The notes under the pieces: model-generated
Seen by the model: only the letters and a program-made list of their open reading frames with translations
Told to the model about the DNA's origin: nothing
The model's database searches: none
Assembly (NCBI GenBank): GCA_003220955.1
Contig: QHTW01000084.1
Coordinates: 1 to 24,271, forward strand
Direction: 5' to 3'
Source of the DNA: Gemmatimonadota bacterium
GTDB taxonomy: Bacteria > Gemmatimonadota > Gemmatimonadetes > Gemmatimonadales > GWC2-71-9
DNA length: 24,271 bases
Program-made: the position numbers and the translations under genes
Shown: in pieces, positions 22,306-24,271 of the stretch
Numbering within the stretch: position 1 is the stretch's first letter
How the letters are laid out: every line of letters begins with the position of its first letter

Positions 22306-23661
22306 CTATTTTAGCACTCGCAAGACCTCGCGCGCGGCGCGCCGCCCGCTCGACAACGCCCCTGCCACGGTCCCGATTTCAGCGCCGTTCGTGGCTTCCC
22401 CGGCGAAAAAGAGCGTGCCATCCACCGGCCGGGCCAGGGCGCGCGGGGCGTCGTTGCCGCCGACCCCGATATAGCTGTAGGCGCCGCGCGCGAACGGATC
22501 GGCGCGCCAGTCGTGAGTGGCCGACGCGTCGAGCTGTTCCTCCAGCTCGCGTCGCGGCACGGCAAAAACCTCTGAGAGTGCCACCAGACTGCGCTCGAGG
22601 CGCGAGGGCGGCTCCTCGGCGAGCAGCTGCTCGGCGGCGACGGCACCCACATATCCGGTGAGCACCGGCGCGCGCACGGGGAGCGAGGTCCACCACGTTG
22701 GCACCTCAGCGCCGTGCGCGTGCAGAAAGGACAACCCCTTCGAGCCGGCCTTGGCGCGCCGCTCCCTCAGGAATTCCGGTTCTTCCCAGAACGCCTCCCG
22801 AAATCGCAACACGATCTTGAACACCTGCCCTGTTTCGATGCCCGCGAGCGCGCGCTGTTTGGGGGGCGGGAGCGCTGGATCGAACCGCACCATACCGGCC
22901 TTCAGGACGGCGAGCGGCAGCGTGATCAACATCGTGCGCGCGCTCAGCGTTGGCAACCGCGCTCGGTCGGCGCCGCCGCGACACACGACCGTGACGGCAC
23001 CGCGTTTCCACTGCACCGATTCCGCGACCGTACTGAGACGCACTTCAGTGCGGTCAGGATCCAATCCATCCCGCAGCCATTTCATGAGCGCGTCGCCACC
23101 GTTCGCGATCCGGAACTGTTTGCCCTCCACTTCATCCTCTTCGTCACCTTCTGTTGTTTCGACCGCCAGGGACTGCGCGCTCAACCGGTCGGGGTGCGCC
23201 GCGTAAAAGCCCTGCACGAAGTCGCGCAGGAGCCCGCGGGATGCCGCCGGTACCCGCCGCGAGTCCAGATACTCGCTCACCGGGAAGTCCTTCCCGCGGG
23301 CGGCGAGCCGGCGTGCGAGATCGTGGTTCATGCGATCGACGAGCCGCCAAAAATCCCCCATCGGCTTGAACCGGCCGGCGGAGGCGAAGTCGTGAGAGAC
23401 GGGCAGCTCCAGCACCGCGAGCCCGGCGGCCCGTGCGAGCGGCAGGGTTTCGGCCGACTCGCCATGGATGAACTCGGCGCCCAGCTCGAGCGGGACGGGC
23501 GACCGTGGATCGTGGACGGTGAACACTCGGCCGCCCACCCGCGGGCGCGCCTCGATGACCGTGACATGCAGACCGGCGTGCGAGAGATCGCGAGCGGCGG
23601 CGAGGCCCGCGGCGCCGGCACCGAGCACCAGCACGTCAACGCGTTTGCGATCTCGTGACAT
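22306..23661 (-). CDS. Flavin-containing amine oxidase
   Basis: This is a 451-aa FAD enzyme of the monoamine/polyamine oxidase family. The FAD-binding start is VDVLVLGAGAAGLAAARDLS followed by VIEARPRVGGRVFT, the dinucleotide and R-x-G-G-R motifs. The substrate domain contains LELGAEFIHGE, LITLPLAVLKAGMVRFDP and WWTSLPVRAPVLTGYVGA. The C-terminal flavin clamp is LFFAGEATNGAEIGTVAGAL. It oxidises a primary or secondary amine and the real substrate is unknown. Polyamines are attractive given arginine decarboxylase in the same run. GAGGG lies 9-13 bases before the ATG. Twelve bases separate it from the receiver-like gene. Confidence 0.93.
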   Translation of the reverse strand: MSRDRKRVDVLVLGAGAAGLAAARDLSHAGLHVTVIEARPRVGGRVFTVHDPRSPVPLELGAEFIHGESAETLPLARAAGLAVLELPVSHDFASAGRFKPMGDFWRLVDRMNHDLARRLAARGKDFPVSEYLDSRRVPAASRGLLRDFVQGFYAAHPDRLSAQSLAVETTEGDEEDEVEGKQFRIANGGDALMKWLRDGLDPDRTEVRLSTVAESVQWKRGAVTVVCRGGADRARLPTLSARTMLITLPLAVLKAGMVRFDPALPPPKQRALAGIETGQVFKIVLRFREAFWEEPEFLRERRAKAGSKGLSFLHAHGAEVPTWWTSLPVRAPVLTGYVGAVAAEQLLAEEPPSRLERSLVALSEVFAVPRRELEEQLDASATHDWRADPFARGAYSYIGVGGNDAPRALARPVDGTLFFAGEATNGAEIGTVAGALSSGRRAAREVLRVLK

Positions 23662-23673
23662 GACCGGATACCC

Positions 23674-23964
23674 TCACAGCAGGGCGCGCAGCGCCGCTTC
23701 GATTTCGGAATTGGGCACGGCGCGCGCCCCCAGCTCTCGCGCCGCGCGCAGCTCGGGCGCATTCACGTGCGAGCCAAAGGCGAGAACCGGAATGCCGCGT
23801 TGTACCAGATCGCGAATGCGATTGTGCACAGCGGCCTTGCCGAGCTCGATGACCGCGAGGTCGAAGGGTTCGTCACGCGTGGGTTCGGCGCCTCCGCCCC
23901 GAACAACTTCCCGCAGCTTGCCGCGAAAGAAGAGATCGCGGCACTCGAGCAGCACGCGCTTCAA
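23674..23964 (-). CDS. Degenerate receiver-like (CheY-fold) protein
   Basis: This 96-aa protein has an alternating strand/helix pattern: VLLECRDLFFRGKLREVV, FDLAVIELG, IRDLVQRGIPVLAFGSHV, and ELRAARELGARAVPNSEIEA followed by ALRALL. This matches small receiver-like domains with a G-I-P-V-L-A-F-G-S-H-V strand. The phosphoacceptor aspartate region is occupied by VIELG, so ordinary phosphorelay is doubtful. TTG at 23964 overlaps the glyS stop as TTGA. A GTG three codons later is an alternative. Its role is unknown. It lies between the tRNA synthetase and amine oxidase genes in one run. Confidence 0.7.
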   Translation of the reverse strand: MKRVLLECRDLFFRGKLREVVRGGGAEPTRDEPFDLAVIELGKAAVHNRIRDLVQRGIPVLAFGSHVNAPELRAARELGARAVPNSEIEAALRALL

Positions 23965-24271
23965 CCCGCCAGCTTCTGCGTGAGGTATTCGACGAGCTTG
24001 CCGGCCGCGACACGGTCCTGCTTCAGCGTATCGCGGTCACGCACCGTCACCGTTTGGTCCTGCGTGGACTGGCCGTCGATCGTGACCCCGTACGGCGTGC
24101 CTGCTTCATCCTGCCGCCGGTAGCGGCGGCCGATCGATCCGCCGTCGTCGTAGAACACGTTGAAGTGGCGGCGTAGGTCGTCATGGATGCGGTGCGCGAG
24201 GTCCGGCATGCCGTCCTTGTTCACGAGCGGGAACACCGCCGCCTTGAGCGGCGCGAGCGAGGGCTTCAGTT
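23961..24271 (-). CDS. glyS: Glycyl-tRNA synthetase, C-terminal part (cut by window end)
   Basis: The visible 103 codons encode LKPSLAPLKAAVFPLVNKDG, FYDDGGSIGRRYRRQDEAGT, PYGVTIDGQSTQDQTVTVRD and RDTLKQDRV. This is the anticodon-binding domain of the single-chain class II (alpha-2) glycyl-tRNA synthetase, which charges tRNA-Gly in the cytoplasm. The G-x-x-x-G-R-R-Y-R-R-x-D-E-x-G-T-P motif is diagnostic. The 5' catalytic part lies beyond position 24271. It appears to be an upstream member of the long coupled run, because its stop overlaps the TTG of the next gene. Confidence 0.95.
   Translation of the reverse strand, partial: LKPSLAPLKAAVFPLVNKDGMPDLAHRIHDDLRRHFNVFYDDGGSIGRRYRRQDEAGTPYGVTIDGQSTQDQTVTVRDRDTLKQDRVAAGKLVEYLTQKLAG

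Overview
This is a GC-rich bacterial chromosome segment (I estimate roughly two-thirds G+C, not counted) with densely packed genes and many 1-4 bp start/stop overlaps. The gene content suggests a soil-type bacterium of the Gemmatimonadota or a neighbouring phylum. It includes a pyruvoyl arginine decarboxylase beside a TIGR00300/archaeal-type ornithine cyclodeaminase, a GMC dehydrogenase with a gluconate-dehydrogenase subunit 3 partner, a DUF1080 protein and a DinB-like fragment. The phylum is an inference from family content only.

Region 1 (1-1257) looks like the edge of an integron in the inverted arrangement. A broken intI-type integrase gene, a GTTAGGC core-site sequence in a more A+T-rich spacer, and the start of a HicB antitoxin gene follow one another on the minus strand.

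Region 2 (1321-4735, minus) is the operon murQ-anmK-nagZ for recycling anhydro-muropeptides, with 4-bp ATGA overlaps. The last third of nagZ carries three short tandem repeats whose units are not multiples of three.

Region 3 (4764-10722, plus) starts with a gamma-glutamyltranspeptidase lipoprotein. It continues with a GMC flavoprotein dehydrogenase, its Tat-exported small subunit, a frame-broken Gfo/Idh/MocA oxidoreductase and a DUF1080 (3-keto-glycoside hydrolase-like) protein. Together the last four suggest oxidation of glycosides at C3 in the periplasm followed by cleavage and reduction. A NupG-like MFS permease (10706-11947, minus) converges on this cluster with overlapping 3' ends and sits behind a glycine-zipper lipoprotein.

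Region 4 (12754-24271, minus) is a very long co-oriented run. In transcription order it holds glycyl-tRNA synthetase (3' part), a receiver-like protein, a flavin amine oxidase, a DUF486 membrane protein, a 28-codon DinB-like fragment, an ABM-fold protein, a secreted beta-propeller and a 93-aa protein of unknown function. After these come a ubiquitin-fold-like protein, a small two-helix membrane protein, a histone-deacetylase-family amidohydrolase, dipeptide epimerase, PriA, ornithine cyclodeaminase (frame-broken), an unknown 137-aa protein, pyruvoyl arginine decarboxylase and CcdA. Most neighbours overlap or lie within a few bases, so translational coupling is likely.

The most unusual cross-window pattern is that three otherwise well-preserved genes (intI, the Gfo/Idh gene and the ornithine cyclodeaminase) each lack about 8-11 conserved codons at one point, and each loss breaks the frame. 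No rRNA, tRNA, CRISPR array or complete insertion sequence was seen. No stretch over 300 bases lacks a gene.
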